Positions 6,842 through 15,206 of a DNA stretch of 24,226 bases are shown piece by piece (within the stretch, counting starts at the first letter, position 1; each line of letters begins with the position of its first letter). The stretch is taken from assembly GCA_035285005.1 (NCBI GenBank), contig JAYKIB010000123.1:1-24226 (forward strand), in the 5' to 3' direction. This DNA comes from Prochlorothrix sp035285005. Lineage in GTDB: Bacteria > Cyanobacteriota > Cyanobacteriia > Prochlorotrichales > Prochlorotrichaceae. Both the position numbers and the translations under genes were made by a program. Under the pieces are notes generated by a model. It was not told the DNA's origin, ran no database searches, and worked only from the letters and a program-made list of their open reading frames with translations.

Positions 6842-7030
6842 GCGGCCCTGGGAGTCCCTTAATGAAATCGCCCCCTATGGGACCCAAGCCCTACGGCCAA
6901 CCCCCCAGGGGAGTGCGCCCCCATGAGGTCCAACCCCACAGCGGCTGACCCTTAGGTGAGATGGGGTATGCCCCCGGCAACTGATAGCCACGATAGACGT
7001 GAGACCGCACCCTTAAACAGGAACGCAAGT

Positions 7031-8335
7031 ATGACAACGGTGTCCCCCTCTCCTCCCCCGGCCCCGGCCTCCCGGCCCCCCGTGGTCGAGCGGCCCCATC
7101 CCCTTGAGTGGTGTCGGGATAACCTTTTTAGTAACTGGTTCAGTGGCCTGGTCACAATCCTGACCGGACTGGTGCTGCTCAACCTCGTTCAGGGCTTTTG
7201 GACCTGGAGCACCACCGAAGCCCAATGGCGCATTATCCCGGCCAACTTCCACCTCATCCTGGCGGGACGATTCCCGCCGGACCAGTACTGGCGGCTATGG
7301 CTGTTGATGGCCCTGCTCAGCACCTTAGCCGGGTTGACCTGGGGCTGGCTCGGACGACGATCGGCCCACTTTTTTCGCCTCGGTGTGCTGGTGGGTCTGG
7401 CCCTTGCAGCCCTGCTCCTGACGATCGCCCCGGCCCAAAATCTGGTCCCCCCCCAACTGTTACCGGCGGATGCGGGGGAAGCAGCCGGGGAGACCGGTGC
7501 GGCTCGCCTCCTGGCGACGATCTTGAGCTTGAGCCTTTTGGTTTTCTTGACGCTGGGGGCGCTGCTGGGCCGCCTGTGGGATCGCTGGATATCCCAGGTG
7601 AGCTTAAATCCAGTCCTGCCGATCGCCTGGCCGATCGCCTTTTTGATCAGTCTGTGGCTCATTCGGGGAGGGCTGGGGCTGCCCGTGGTGTCCACCAGTG
7701 ACTGGAGTGGTCTGCTGCTGACGGTCTTTCTGGCCCTGATCAGCATTATTCTTTGTTTTCCCCTGGGGGTACTGCTGGCCCTCGGTCGCCAGAGCAGCTT
7801 ACCGGCAATTCGTTGGCTGTCAACGCTTCATATTGAGGTGATTCGGGGCGTTCCCCTGATTGCGATTCTGTTCATGGGTCAGGTGATGATTCCCCTGTTT
7901 CTACCGGAAGGGATGCGACCCGATCGGGTCCTGCGGGCGATCGTGGGATTGACCCTGTTTAGTGCGGCCTACATGGCGGAGAATATTCGAGGCGGGCTCC
8001 AGGCTGTCCCCCAGGGCCAGGTGGAGGCCGCCAGTGCCCTAGGCTTGAACTCTCCCCTGACCGTGGGTTTGGTTGTCTTGCCCCAAGCGCTGAAGATCTC
8101 GATTCCGGCGATCGTGGGCCAGTTTATTAGTCTCTTCCAGGACACCACCCTGCTGTCAATCGTGGGGCTCTTGGAGCTGCTGGGCCTCAGTCGAGCCGTG
8201 CTGGCCAATCCGGACTTTGTGGGGCGCAGTGCCGAAATTTACTGCTTTATTGGCCTGCTCTACTGGGGCTTTTGCTATGCCATGTCCCTGGGCAGTCGTC
8301 GCCTCGAAGAGGTGTTAAATACGGAGCATCGCTAA
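7031..8335 (+). CDS. natH: Amino-acid ABC transporter permease (NatH/AapM type)
   Basis: A 434-residue second permease subunit. The start is set at ATG 7031, where AGGAA lies seven bases upstream; GTG 6956 and ATG 6968 are in-frame alternatives that would add 25 or 21 residues of unlikely sequence. A Pro-rich cytosolic N-terminus (about 1-30) precedes several hydrophobic segments. The family core spans about 225-430, with IEVIRGVPLIAILFMG (268-283) and the EAA loop QVEAASALGL with LPQALK (330-354). The stop codon lies inside a 14-bp tandem duplication (8321-8348). It should form the membrane channel with NatG. The ATPase expected next (BgtA or AapP type) is not found here. Confidence 0.9.
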   Translation: MTTVSPSPPPAPASRPPVVERPHPLEWCRDNLFSNWFSGLVTILTGLVLLNLVQGFWTWSTTEAQWRIIPANFHLILAGRFPPDQYWRLWLLMALLSTLAGLTWGWLGRRSAHFFRLGVLVGLALAALLLTIAPAQNLVPPQLLPADAGEAAGETGAARLLATILSLSLLVFLTLGALLGRLWDRWISQVSLNPVLPIAWPIAFLISLWLIRGGLGLPVVSTSDWSGLLLTVFLALISIILCFPLGVLLALGRQSSLPAIRWLSTLHIEVIRGVPLIAILFMGQVMIPLFLPEGMRPDRVLRAIVGLTLFSAAYMAENIRGGLQAVPQGQVEAASALGLNSPLTVGLVVLPQALKISIPAIVGQFISLFQDTTLLSIVGLLELLGLSRAVLANPDFVGRSAEIYCFIGLLYWGFCYAMSLGSRRLEEVLNTEHR

Positions 8336-8348
8336 CGGAGCATCGCTA
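8321..8348. repeat. 14-bp tandem duplication spanning the natH stop codon
   Basis: ACGGAGCATCGCTA occurs twice in a row (8321-8334 and 8335-8348). The natH stop TAA (8333-8335) sits on the junction, so the second unit is untranslated. Confidence 0.85.
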
Positions 8349-8468
8349 GCTAATCCCAGACGGGCCAAATCTGCTCCCCGTGAGTGAGTCACAACACCCC
8401 TCGCGCTGGCCTACGCACCTAGACGATCGTCCTGCCCGAACCCAACCCATCTAGCCAAAAATCCATTC

Positions 8469-9773
8469 GTGCATTATCAGAAACCAAAGCCTTGGACCGT
8501 TTTACTGTTGAGTTGCTGTACGGCACTCCTGGTGGCCTGTGGGGGCAGCCAGCCCGACTCGGGGGAAACGGGCAACGGGGGAAAACCCACCCCCTTGACC
8601 GTTTTAGGCACCCTGACCGGCAGCGGGGAAACGGAGTTGGCAGCAGTCTTTGCCCCCTTCACCGAGGCCACCGGCATTCCCGTGGTCTATGAAGCCACCG
8701 ATGCCTTTGATACGGTGCTGCCGGTGCGGGTGGAGGCCGGGGATCCGCCGGATATCGCCCTCTTTCCCACCCTCAGCCTGCTGCGGGACTTGGCCGAGCG
8801 CCAACAACTCGTTCCCCTGGATCAAGACCCGGATCCCGTCCTGGAGTCCTCCGCCCTCGACGCGGCCTTTGTGTCGGATCTCCGCGATCTGGGCCGGGTG
8901 GACGATCGGCTCTATGGTTTCTCGGTGCGCACCTATCTCAAAGGGCTGGTGTGGTATCGACCCGATCGATTTGCGGCCCAGAACTACACCGTGCCAGAGA
9001 CCTGGGAGGCGCTGGACCAGCTCAGCGCCGCCATGGCGGCGACCGGCTCCGCCCCCTGGTGCATTGGCCTGGAAAGTGGGGATGCCACGGGCTGGGTGGG
9101 GACGGACTGGATTGAGGCCCTGATTTTACGGATCGGAGGGCCGGAATACTACGACCAGTGGAGTCGCCATGGGATCCCCTTTACGGATCCCGTGGTGCGC
9201 CAAGCCTTTGAGACCTTTGGCCAACTGGTCCAAACCCAAGCCCTGGGCGGCGCGATCGGCACCATTAGCACCTCCTTTATGGATGCCCCGGCCCTCCTGT
9301 TTGGGGATACCCCGGCCTGCGACCTCCACTACCAGGCCAACTTTATCCCCGCCTTCTTCCCCGACACCGTGAACCCGGATGAATCGGTGGCCATCTTCCC
9401 CCTCCCCGCAATCGAGGCGGAATACGATCGGCCCCTCGTGGTGGCGGATCTTCTGGTGGGGTTACTGCGGGATTCGTCCGCAGGCCGAGCCCTGATGCAA
9501 TACCTCTTGACCCCGGAATCCCAGGAGATCTGGGCCGCCTTTGGGGGACACCTCTCCCCCCACCAGGGGGTCAGTCCCACTGCCTATCCCGATGATTTGA
9601 GCCGCCACCAAATCGAACTCCTCCAGTCCACCCCCACCCTCCGCTACGACGGCTCAGCCTTGATGCCTCGGGCCGTCGATCGGGCCTTCTCCAGTGGCGT
9701 GGTGGACTATCTCAGCGGTGTGGACTTGGACCGGGTGCTGGAATCGATCGAAGCCAGTTGGTCGGATCTCTAG
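8469..9773 (+). CDS. Family-1 extracellular solute-binding lipoprotein (sugar type, AglE/GgtB-like)
   Basis: A 434-residue periplasmic binding lipoprotein. The signal peptide ends in lipobox LVAC, with Cys24 acylated, followed by a Gly/Ser/Asp-rich linker. The body matches solute-binding family 1: GETELAAVFAPFTEATGIPV, then DPPDIALFPTLSLLRDLAER, LYGFSVRTYLKGLVWYRPD and APWCIGLESGDATGWVGTDW. This resembles alpha-glucoside or glucosylglycerol binding proteins (AglE, GgtB). The start is GTG at 8469, since no in-frame ATG precedes the signal peptide. It lies 133 bases after natH on the same strand, but belongs to a different transporter class from NatG/NatH. No sugar permease genes are nearby, so it is probably an orphan component. 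The substrate is not certain. Confidence 0.85.
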   Translation: MHYQKPKPWTVLLLSCCTALLVACGGSQPDSGETGNGGKPTPLTVLGTLTGSGETELAAVFAPFTEATGIPVVYEATDAFDTVLPVRVEAGDPPDIALFPTLSLLRDLAERQQLVPLDQDPDPVLESSALDAAFVSDLRDLGRVDDRLYGFSVRTYLKGLVWYRPDRFAAQNYTVPETWEALDQLSAAMAATGSAPWCIGLESGDATGWVGTDWIEALILRIGGPEYYDQWSRHGIPFTDPVVRQAFETFGQLVQTQALGGAIGTISTSFMDAPALLFGDTPACDLHYQANFIPAFFPDTVNPDESVAIFPLPAIEAEYDRPLVVADLLVGLLRDSSAGRALMQYLLTPESQEIWAAFGGHLSPHQGVSPTAYPDDLSRHQIELLQSTPTLRYDGSALMPRAVDRAFSSGVVDYLSGVDLDRVLESIEASWSDL

Positions 9774-9836
9774 GTCCACGGGGACCGGCTCTAAATTTGT
9801 CTCTCCGGATCCCACGGAGGGGCCAAAGCTTTAGGG

Positions 9837-9869
9837 TATATTAGGCTGTAGGCCCAGTTTTTGACTGGG
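9837..9869 (+). promoter_or_regulatory. Possible -10 element followed by a hairpin (candidate small-RNA start)
   Basis: TATATT (9837-9842) is followed 10 bases later by a 6-bp hairpin CCCAGT TTTTG ACTGGG (9853-9869). No convincing -35 is present. It could be the start of a non-coding RNA or simply the end of the preceding transcript. Confidence 0.25.
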
Positions 9870-10712
9870 TATTCAGGTCTGGATGTGATGCCTTGGGCAG
9901 CCCACCCTGCGTTCTAGCGTTGAGACGACCTATCCCCTTGGAATCACTACCCGTCCCGGCTCCGCTTCAGGGTTTAATCAGACGCTGATCCCATTGAAGC
10001 AGCTTGGACCCCGCTCTTCTCCCCGGTTGCGGCTGAGTGACAGCCCACATGCATACCCTTCCCGACTCGATCGAAGTATCCATGCCCCATGGCCTAGGAG
10101 ACAGAGGCACAGCCCTGGATCATATCGATCGGTCCGGTATGTTGGTGAGTCGGGGCGGGCAGGTCAGGGTTCTCATGCTGGGACGGAGCGGGTCAAGGTC
10201 TGGCCCCCACCAGGATTATGGTGTGATTTTGAGCCTGGGGCCCCAGCCTTCCTTACAAGGCTAGCCCCCCCTAGCCCGCTCTCAACAAGGCTAGCCTCCA
10301 GCCCCTCGCCTAAGGATAGTCGTGTGGGAACTCTTGTCCAGAGCCCCCCAAGTCAACCCTTGGCCTCCTTGCAAGAGTTTGATTTTTTCAAGGTGTCCCC
10401 TCCGGAAGCCAAGGGATGCAACCACCCAATTGCGAGCGACACGCCTAGGGAGTTGTAACCCGTGCCTAACATGGGTTCCACTCTTCGACACGCCTCAACA
10501 GACCGGTCCGTTGCTATCCATTGCCAAGATGATCAGCCCGCACCCAGACGCACCTTGATCCCCCTTGGTGAACTGTGACGGTCGGCGCAGCCGCCCGCCA
10601 TTCCCTAGACTCTCGCCGGAGCCATAACGGTTAGGAGTTGCGTCAGGTACAGGGATCAAGATGTAATCCGTCGGAGGCGGAGTACATCCAGCCTCACCTA
10701 AGCGTTAGCCGC

Positions 10713-10718
10713 TATAAT
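10713..10718 (+). promoter_or_regulatory. Probable -10 box of the rne promoter
   Basis: A perfect TATAAT lies 170 bases upstream of the rne start. No consensus -35 is seen at the usual distance, so activation by a factor is possible. A start near 10725 would give a leader of about 160 bases, with a T-rich patch (10808-10813). Long leaders used for RNase E self-regulation are known for rne in other bacteria; applying this here is inference. Confidence 0.5.
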
Positions 10719-10887
10719 GGACGAACATTGGGATTTTTGAGGGATTCCTGGGGAAGAGGGGAAAGCTTGGGACCAGCGGGGAAGTCATCAGAATCAAATC
10801 ATGTGTCATTTTTGCAGGGCTAGGAGCGTGAGACCGTTAGCATGTCACTCGTCTCTCCTCATCGCCACAGCCATTTGAGGAATTTGA

Positions 10888-13278
10888 ATGCCGAAACAAA
10901 TCATTATTGCTGAGCAGCACCGTGTTGCTGCTGTGTTTGCCGAAGATCAGATTGAAGAACTCATTGTTGCCCAGGGAACCCACCAGATCAGCGATATCTA
11001 TCTGGGCTTGGTGGAGAATGTACTACCGGGAATTGATGCTGCTTTTGTCAATATTGGAGATAGCGATCGCAACGGCTTTATCCATGTCAGCGATCTAGGG
11101 CCGTTACGCCTGCGCAGTCGATCGGGGGCAATTACGGAACTGCTGGAGCCCCAGCAAAAGGTGCTGGTCCAGGTTATGAAGGAACCCACCGGAAATAAGG
11201 GGCCACGCCTCACCGGTAACATTACCCTGCCCGGTCGCTACCTGGTGCTGATGCCCTTCCGTCGGGGCGTGAACCTATCCCGCCGCATCAATAGCGAGTC
11301 CGAACGCAGCCGACTCCGGGCCCTAGCCATTCTCGTCAAGCCTGCGGGCATGGGCATTCTGGTGCGTACAGAAGCCGAGGGAGTTGCGGAAGAGGCCATC
11401 ATTGAGGATCTCGAAGCCCTACAACAGCAATGGGAGACGATTCAGCAGGAAACGACTGGCACCCGTGCTCCGGCACTGCTCAACCGCGATGATGACTTTA
11501 TCCAGCGAGTGCTGCGGGATGTGTACACCGCCGAGGTCAACCGGATTGTGGTGGACTCCGTGGCGGGCCTAAAGCGGGTGAAGCAGCACTTGATGAACTG
11601 GGGATCGGGCCGCATCCCCATGGGCCTCTTGATCGATCAGCACCGGGAACGCACACCGATTTTGGAATATTTCCGGGTCAATGCGGCGATCCGAGAGGCG
11701 GTGAAACCGCGGGTTGACCTTCCCTCTGGCGGCTATATCATCATCGAGCCGACGGAAGCCCTGACGGTGATTGATGTGAACTCGGGATCTTTTACCCGAT
11801 CGGCCACCTCCCGCGAAACCGTGTTGTGGACCAACTTTGAGGCCGCCACGGAGATTGCTCGTCAACTGCGGCTGCGCAACGTGGCCGGGGTCATTGTGGT
11901 GGACTTCATCGATATGGACTCCCGCCGCGACCAGTTGCAAGTGCTGAAGCACTTTGAGGAAGCCCTCAAGGCCGATAAAGCCCGTCCCCAAATTGCCCAA
12001 CTGTCAGAACTGGGCTTGGTGGAGCTCACCCGGAAGCGCCAGGGCCAAAATATTTACGAAATCTTTGGCCGCTCCTGCCCCACCTGTGGCGGCCTAGGCC
12101 ATGTGATCCACTTACCCGGCGACGCAGAACCGGCCCTAGAGAGCCTGTCCTTGGAACTGGAAACCAGTACTCGGGGCGGATCGGAAACGGCTTCGCGCTG
12201 GTCTGCGAGCCCAAGCCCTCGGGTTGCCCCCCCGGGATCCAGTGGCCCTGAGCCGGTGAAGTCCAGTTGGCCCGATCGCCGCGCCAGTGCAGAAGACAGC
12301 CGTGATTCCGGCAGTGACAGCGATTCCAGCTACTACGGCAATGAAAGCCGTGGATCGGGGGAGTCTTCCCGGGGCAGCCGACGGCGGCGACGCAGCCCCG
12401 AAGGCGGGGAAACCCCGCCCATGACCAACGGTGGCAACTCCCGAGGGGATGCCTATGGCTCACCGCCTGAACCCATCACCGCCACACCCATTACGACCAC
12501 ACCCATCACCGCCACACCCATTCCCGCCCCGACCAATGCAGCGTCGGACAGTCGCCGCACACGATCGGACTACGGCAACAATGAGGGCAGCTCCCGCTTT
12601 GGCTCCCGCCGCAGTGGCCGGGTCATTGGCAAGCCGCCCGAGGTCATTACGGTGACGATGAACGAGACAGAACAGGAGGTGTATTCCTGGATGGGAATTT
12701 CACCGCTGGTACTATCGGAACAGCCCGTGGAGAATCCCCGCAATACGGTGGTGCAGATTCAGAGACCGGGGGAGACCTTGGCGGAACCGACACCGGCACC
12801 CGTGCCCCGATCGACCGTGGAAAGCGGCGACTCCACGCCCACCCTGTCCCCCACCATGGCCGCTGCAATGGTGGCGGGATCCTGGGGACCGACGAGTCCG
12901 TCCCCCAGTGGTGGCGGTAACCCAGCGGATTCCAGCCCCAGCCGAGCCAGCCAGCCGCCAATCCCCAAAATTACGGCCACCATTAGCCCCAATACGGGGA
13001 GCAGCCCCACACCCGCTGTGAATATCCCCCCCATCACCGCTGCGGTTCCCCTCTCCCAGTCGGGGCAAACGGCCCCGACCTCAGTGCCTGCCCCGATCCT
13101 AGCGGGCACAACACCCCCGCCATCGGTCCCGTCCGCTGAACCAGCCCAGAGCTCCCCAACCCAATCCGCTCCGGCCCCATCCAGCGAGGAGGCTCCCGCC
13201 AAGCCCAAACCCCAGACGGAAAACCGCCGCCGCCGCCGTCGCTCCTCGGCCAGCAATGGCGACCCTGATCCGGACTGA
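10888..13278 (+). CDS. rne: Ribonuclease E
   Basis: A 796-residue endoribonuclease of the RNase E/G family, central to mRNA decay and rRNA maturation. The S1-type RNA-binding region spans about 35-120 (GLVENVLPGIDAAFVNIGD). The 5'-sensor loop is GMGILVRT (154-161). The catalytic metal-binding Asp residues are D296 (VIDVNSG) and D339 (VVDFIDMD). The Zn-link is CPTC (397-400). After about residue 410 comes a long disordered Ser/Pro/Thr-rich half. It contains a conserved patch EQEVYSWMGISPLVL and the nonapeptide RRRRRRSSA (780-788), the site known in cyanobacteria to bind PNPase. The start ATG has GAGG seven bases upstream. The 3' end overlaps rnhB by 23 bases, an arrangement known in cyanobacteria. 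Confidence 0.97.
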   Translation: MPKQIIIAEQHRVAAVFAEDQIEELIVAQGTHQISDIYLGLVENVLPGIDAAFVNIGDSDRNGFIHVSDLGPLRLRSRSGAITELLEPQQKVLVQVMKEPTGNKGPRLTGNITLPGRYLVLMPFRRGVNLSRRINSESERSRLRALAILVKPAGMGILVRTEAEGVAEEAIIEDLEALQQQWETIQQETTGTRAPALLNRDDDFIQRVLRDVYTAEVNRIVVDSVAGLKRVKQHLMNWGSGRIPMGLLIDQHRERTPILEYFRVNAAIREAVKPRVDLPSGGYIIIEPTEALTVIDVNSGSFTRSATSRETVLWTNFEAATEIARQLRLRNVAGVIVVDFIDMDSRRDQLQVLKHFEEALKADKARPQIAQLSELGLVELTRKRQGQNIYEIFGRSCPTCGGLGHVIHLPGDAEPALESLSLELETSTRGGSETASRWSASPSPRVAPPGSSGPEPVKSSWPDRRASAEDSRDSGSDSDSSYYGNESRGSGESSRGSRRRRRSPEGGETPPMTNGGNSRGDAYGSPPEPITATPITTTPITATPIPAPTNAASDSRRTRSDYGNNEGSSRFGSRRSGRVIGKPPEVITVTMNETEQEVYSWMGISPLVLSEQPVENPRNTVVQIQRPGETLAEPTPAPVPRSTVESGDSTPTLSPTMAAAMVAGSWGPTSPSPSGGGNPADSSPSRASQPPIPKITATISPNTGSSPTPAVNIPPITAAVPLSQSGQTAPTSVPAPILAGTTPPPSVPSAEPAQSSPTQSAPAPSSEEAPAKPKPQTENRRRRRRSSASNGDPDPD
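12472..12531 (+). repeat. 15-bp in-frame tandem repeat in the rne tail
   Basis: Units such as CCCATCACCGCCACA at 12472-12486, 12487-12501 (varied), 12502-12516 and a partial one at 12517-12531 encode repeated P-I-T-x-T pentapeptides in the disordered RNase E tail. Confidence 0.75.
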
Positions 13279-13855
13279 TCTGGCGGGGGTCGATGAGGTG
13301 GGACGGGGGGCATTGTGCGGTCCGGTGGTGGCGGCGGCGGTGATCCTGAATCCGGCGACGGTGCCCCACCTGCTGGACCTGGGGTTGACGGACAGTAAGA
13401 AGCTCTCAGCCCCCCAGCGTCGCACCCTAGCCGGGGCGATTCGATCGATGGCCCTGGACTGTCAACTGGGGCTGGCCTCCGTGGCGGAGATCGATCGCCT
13501 CAATATTCTCCAGGCTTCGCTACTGGCCATGAACCGCGCCATCGCCAAACTCCACCCGGCTCCCCACCACTGCCGCATCGACGGGAACCGTCCGGTGCCC
13601 CAGCTCTCCATTCCCCAGGAAACTTGGGTTCAGGGCGATCGGCGCTGTCCCGCCATTGGGGCCGCCAGTATCCTGGCCAAGGTGTGGCGGGATGACTTGA
13701 TGGAGCGGCTCGATCGCCGCTATCCCGGCTATGGCATGGCCCAACACAAGGGCTATGGCACGGCCCAACATCGATCGGCCCTAGCCCAGCTGGGTCCCTC
13801 TCCCTGTCACCGTCGGTCCTTTGCCCCCTGTCGGGCGCAGCTTTCTTTGTTCTAG
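13256..13855 (+). CDS. rnhB: Ribonuclease HII
   Basis: A 199-residue RNase HII, which cuts RNA in RNA-DNA hybrids and single ribonucleotides in DNA. The catalytic acids are D13 and E14 (GVDEVGRG), D109 (CRIDGNRPVP) and D146 (AKVWRD). TDSKKL (45-50) and YPGYGMAQHKGYGTAQH are family hallmarks. The start ATG at 13256 lies inside rne in another frame, giving a 23-base overlap and probable translational coupling. The length is normal. It is expected to be cytosolic. Confidence 0.96.
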   Translation: MATLIRTDLAGVDEVGRGALCGPVVAAAVILNPATVPHLLDLGLTDSKKLSAPQRRTLAGAIRSMALDCQLGLASVAEIDRLNILQASLLAMNRAIAKLHPAPHHCRIDGNRPVPQLSIPQETWVQGDRRCPAIGAASILAKVWRDDLMERLDRRYPGYGMAQHKGYGTAQHRSALAQLGPSPCHRRSFAPCRAQLSLF

Positions 13856-13959
13856 CGTCCTGATCTGTGGGGTCTGTGCCCCCTGGGGTTCCCCTGTTGC
13901 GTGTGTTGTCCGTCTATTCAGATTTAGGGTGATCTCTCCCCACGATCGAGAAGGTTTTT

Positions 13960-14799
13960 ATGTCCCTGTCCATTGCCCACCTTGGTCCCAGCGGCACCTA
14001 CACCGAATGGGCTGCCACCCGCGCGGCCCAGTGGCTCAGCCAGCGATCGGGTCAGTCCTGCACCCTCCAGCCCCACACCAGCATTGCCCAAACCCTGGCC
14101 GCCGTGGCAGAACACGAGGCGGACTTTGGGGTGGTGCCGGTGGAAAACTCCATCGAAGGTAGTGTGACAGTCACCCTGGATACCCTGTGGCAGTGGGACC
14201 AAATCCAGATTCAAAAAGCCCTGATTTTACCGATCGCCCATGCCCTCATTAGTTGCGCCAAAGATTGGACAACCCTCACCGAAGTGTGCTCCCACCCCCA
14301 AGCCCTCGCCCAGTGTCAGGTGTGGATCGAGACCCATTTACCCCAGGCCCGCGCTGTCCCCCTCAACTCCACCACCGCCGCCCTCACCTCCCTCACCTCC
14401 CAGCCCCATCGTGCCGTCATTGCCTCCCAACGGGCTGCCGACCTCTATCGGTTGCCCATTTTGGCCCACCCCATTAATGACTATCCCGACAATTGCACCC
14501 GCTTTTGGATTGTGAGCCTCGATCCCTCCACCCTAGGCAGCCATACCTCCCTCGCCTTTAGCCTCCATGCCAATACCCCCGGTGCGTTGCTCCGTCCCTT
14601 GCAAATCCTCGCCGATCGCCACATTAACCTCAGTCGTATTGAATCTCGCCCCACGAAGCGATCCCTGGGAGATTATCACTTCTTTCTGGACTTGGAGGGC
14701 AGTTTAGAGGATGCCACGGTGCGATCGGCGGTTCAGGACCTGGGGGAGGCCACCAATGTGCTCAAGGTCTTTGGCAGTTATGACTTGATTGAGGTATAG
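13960..14799 (+). CDS. pheA: Prephenate dehydratase
   Basis: A 279-residue monofunctional prephenate dehydratase, converting prephenate to phenylpyruvate in phenylalanine synthesis. The catalytic part holds PVENSIEGSV (60-69) and DNCTRFW (177-183). The C-terminal ACT regulatory domain (about 195-279) has GALL (208-211) and ESRP (228-231), the usual phenylalanine-binding motifs, so feedback inhibition is likely. There is no chorismate mutase domain. A GAGAAGG-like Shine-Dalgarno precedes the ATG. It lies 104 bases after rnhB on the same strand and could be read through. Confidence 0.96.
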   Translation: MSLSIAHLGPSGTYTEWAATRAAQWLSQRSGQSCTLQPHTSIAQTLAAVAEHEADFGVVPVENSIEGSVTVTLDTLWQWDQIQIQKALILPIAHALISCAKDWTTLTEVCSHPQALAQCQVWIETHLPQARAVPLNSTTAALTSLTSQPHRAVIASQRAADLYRLPILAHPINDYPDNCTRFWIVSLDPSTLGSHTSLAFSLHANTPGALLRPLQILADRHINLSRIESRPTKRSLGDYHFFLDLEGSLEDATVRSAVQDLGEATNVLKVFGSYDLIEV

Positions 14800-14840
14800 C
14801 GGCGGCTCGTACTCTGCTGCCTCAGTATCGCCACCGCTAT
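14796..14840 (+). terminator. Imperfect hairpin at the pheA stop
   Basis: ATAGCGG (14796-14802) pairs with CCGCTAT (14834-14840), and GGC/GCC extend the stem after one mismatch. It overlaps the pheA stop codon. No T-tract follows, so its role as a terminator is uncertain. Confidence 0.35.
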
Positions 14841-14899
14841 CATTCGGGAATCGCACTGACTTTGGGGATGCGATCCCACACTCACAGGGAGACGGGGCT

Positions 14900-14933
14900 G
14901 GAGCCGTGGTCTACTCGGGAGCCGTGGTCTACT
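14900..14933. repeat. 16-bp direct repeat, period 18, two units
   Basis: GGAGCCGTGGTCTACT occurs at 14900-14915 and again at 14918-14933, separated by two bases. Confidence 0.85.
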
Positions 14934-14965
14934 AAGAGATGTCATCCTTAATAACCCTAGATACC

Positions 14966-15064
14966 GGGCACCTCGATTAATTGGGTTGCGCGGCTTCGCC
15001 ACGCAACCCAACCCTCACTCTGCCGTGGATCCTGCGGTGAAAATCGGTATTAATCGAGGTGTCC
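14966..15064 (+). repeat. ~99-bp palindromic element, copy 7 (complete)
   Basis: It begins GGGCACCTCGATTAATT and ends TATTAATCGAGGTGTCC. The hairpin arms are of the GGGTT type (GGGTTGCGCGGC and GCCACGCAACCC around TTC, one mismatch). The tail is AACCCTCACTCTGCCGTGG. It lies between convergent genes, where a transcribed hairpin could help separate transcripts. Confidence 0.85.
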
Positions 15065-15148
15065 TCAAGAATTCTACAGATGACGGATAACACACCCTGG
15101 CAGTTTCCTGAGTGAGCGTCGCGGGAGCCCCTGGCCTGCTCCCCAGTG

Positions 15149-15188
15149 AAATGGACCCCCAGAAATGGACCCCCAGAAAATGGACCCA
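15149..15188. repeat. 14-bp tandem repeat, about 2.8 units
   Basis: AAATGGACCCCCAG at 15149-15162 and 15163-15176, then a partial unit AAAATGGACCCA. It is non-coding. Confidence 0.85.
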
Positions 15189-15206
15189 CACCAAAAGATC
15201 GAGGCG

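Larger units (their letters stand above)
9774..10887. other. 1.1-kb region without a credible gene, upstream of rne
   Basis: No frame here has protein-like composition; the longest (9994-10458) is Pro/Ser/Arg-rich with no recognisable motif. Visible structures are a hairpin CCCAGT/ACTGGG (9853-9869) after a possible -10 TATATT (9837-9842), a palindrome CTGGGGCCCCAG (10234-10245), a repeated CAAGGCTAGCC (about 10256-10266 and 10286-10296), and the rne promoter near 10713. I could not match it to tRNA, tmRNA, RNase P RNA or SRP RNA. It may hold an unrecognised small RNA, a decayed gene and the long rne leader. Confidence 0.55.
14800..15206. other. Convergent spacer with a repeat copy and two short tandem repeats
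   Basis: 407 bases between the convergent pheA and NAGPA-domain genes. It holds an 18-bp-period repeat at 14900-14933, copy 7 of the ~99-bp element at 14966-15064, and a 14-bp tandem repeat at 15149-15188. No gene is credible. Confidence 0.65.

Noticed and set aside
9994..10458. 154-codon frame in the spacer before rne
   Set aside because: Pro/Ser/Arg-rich sequence with no domain pattern and no ribosome binding site; other frames in the region are equally poor.
9774..10887. Known structural RNA (tmRNA, RNase P RNA, SRP RNA, tRNA)
   Set aside because: None of the conserved sequence blocks I know for these RNAs was found; 6S RNA could not be excluded by eye but lacks clear support.
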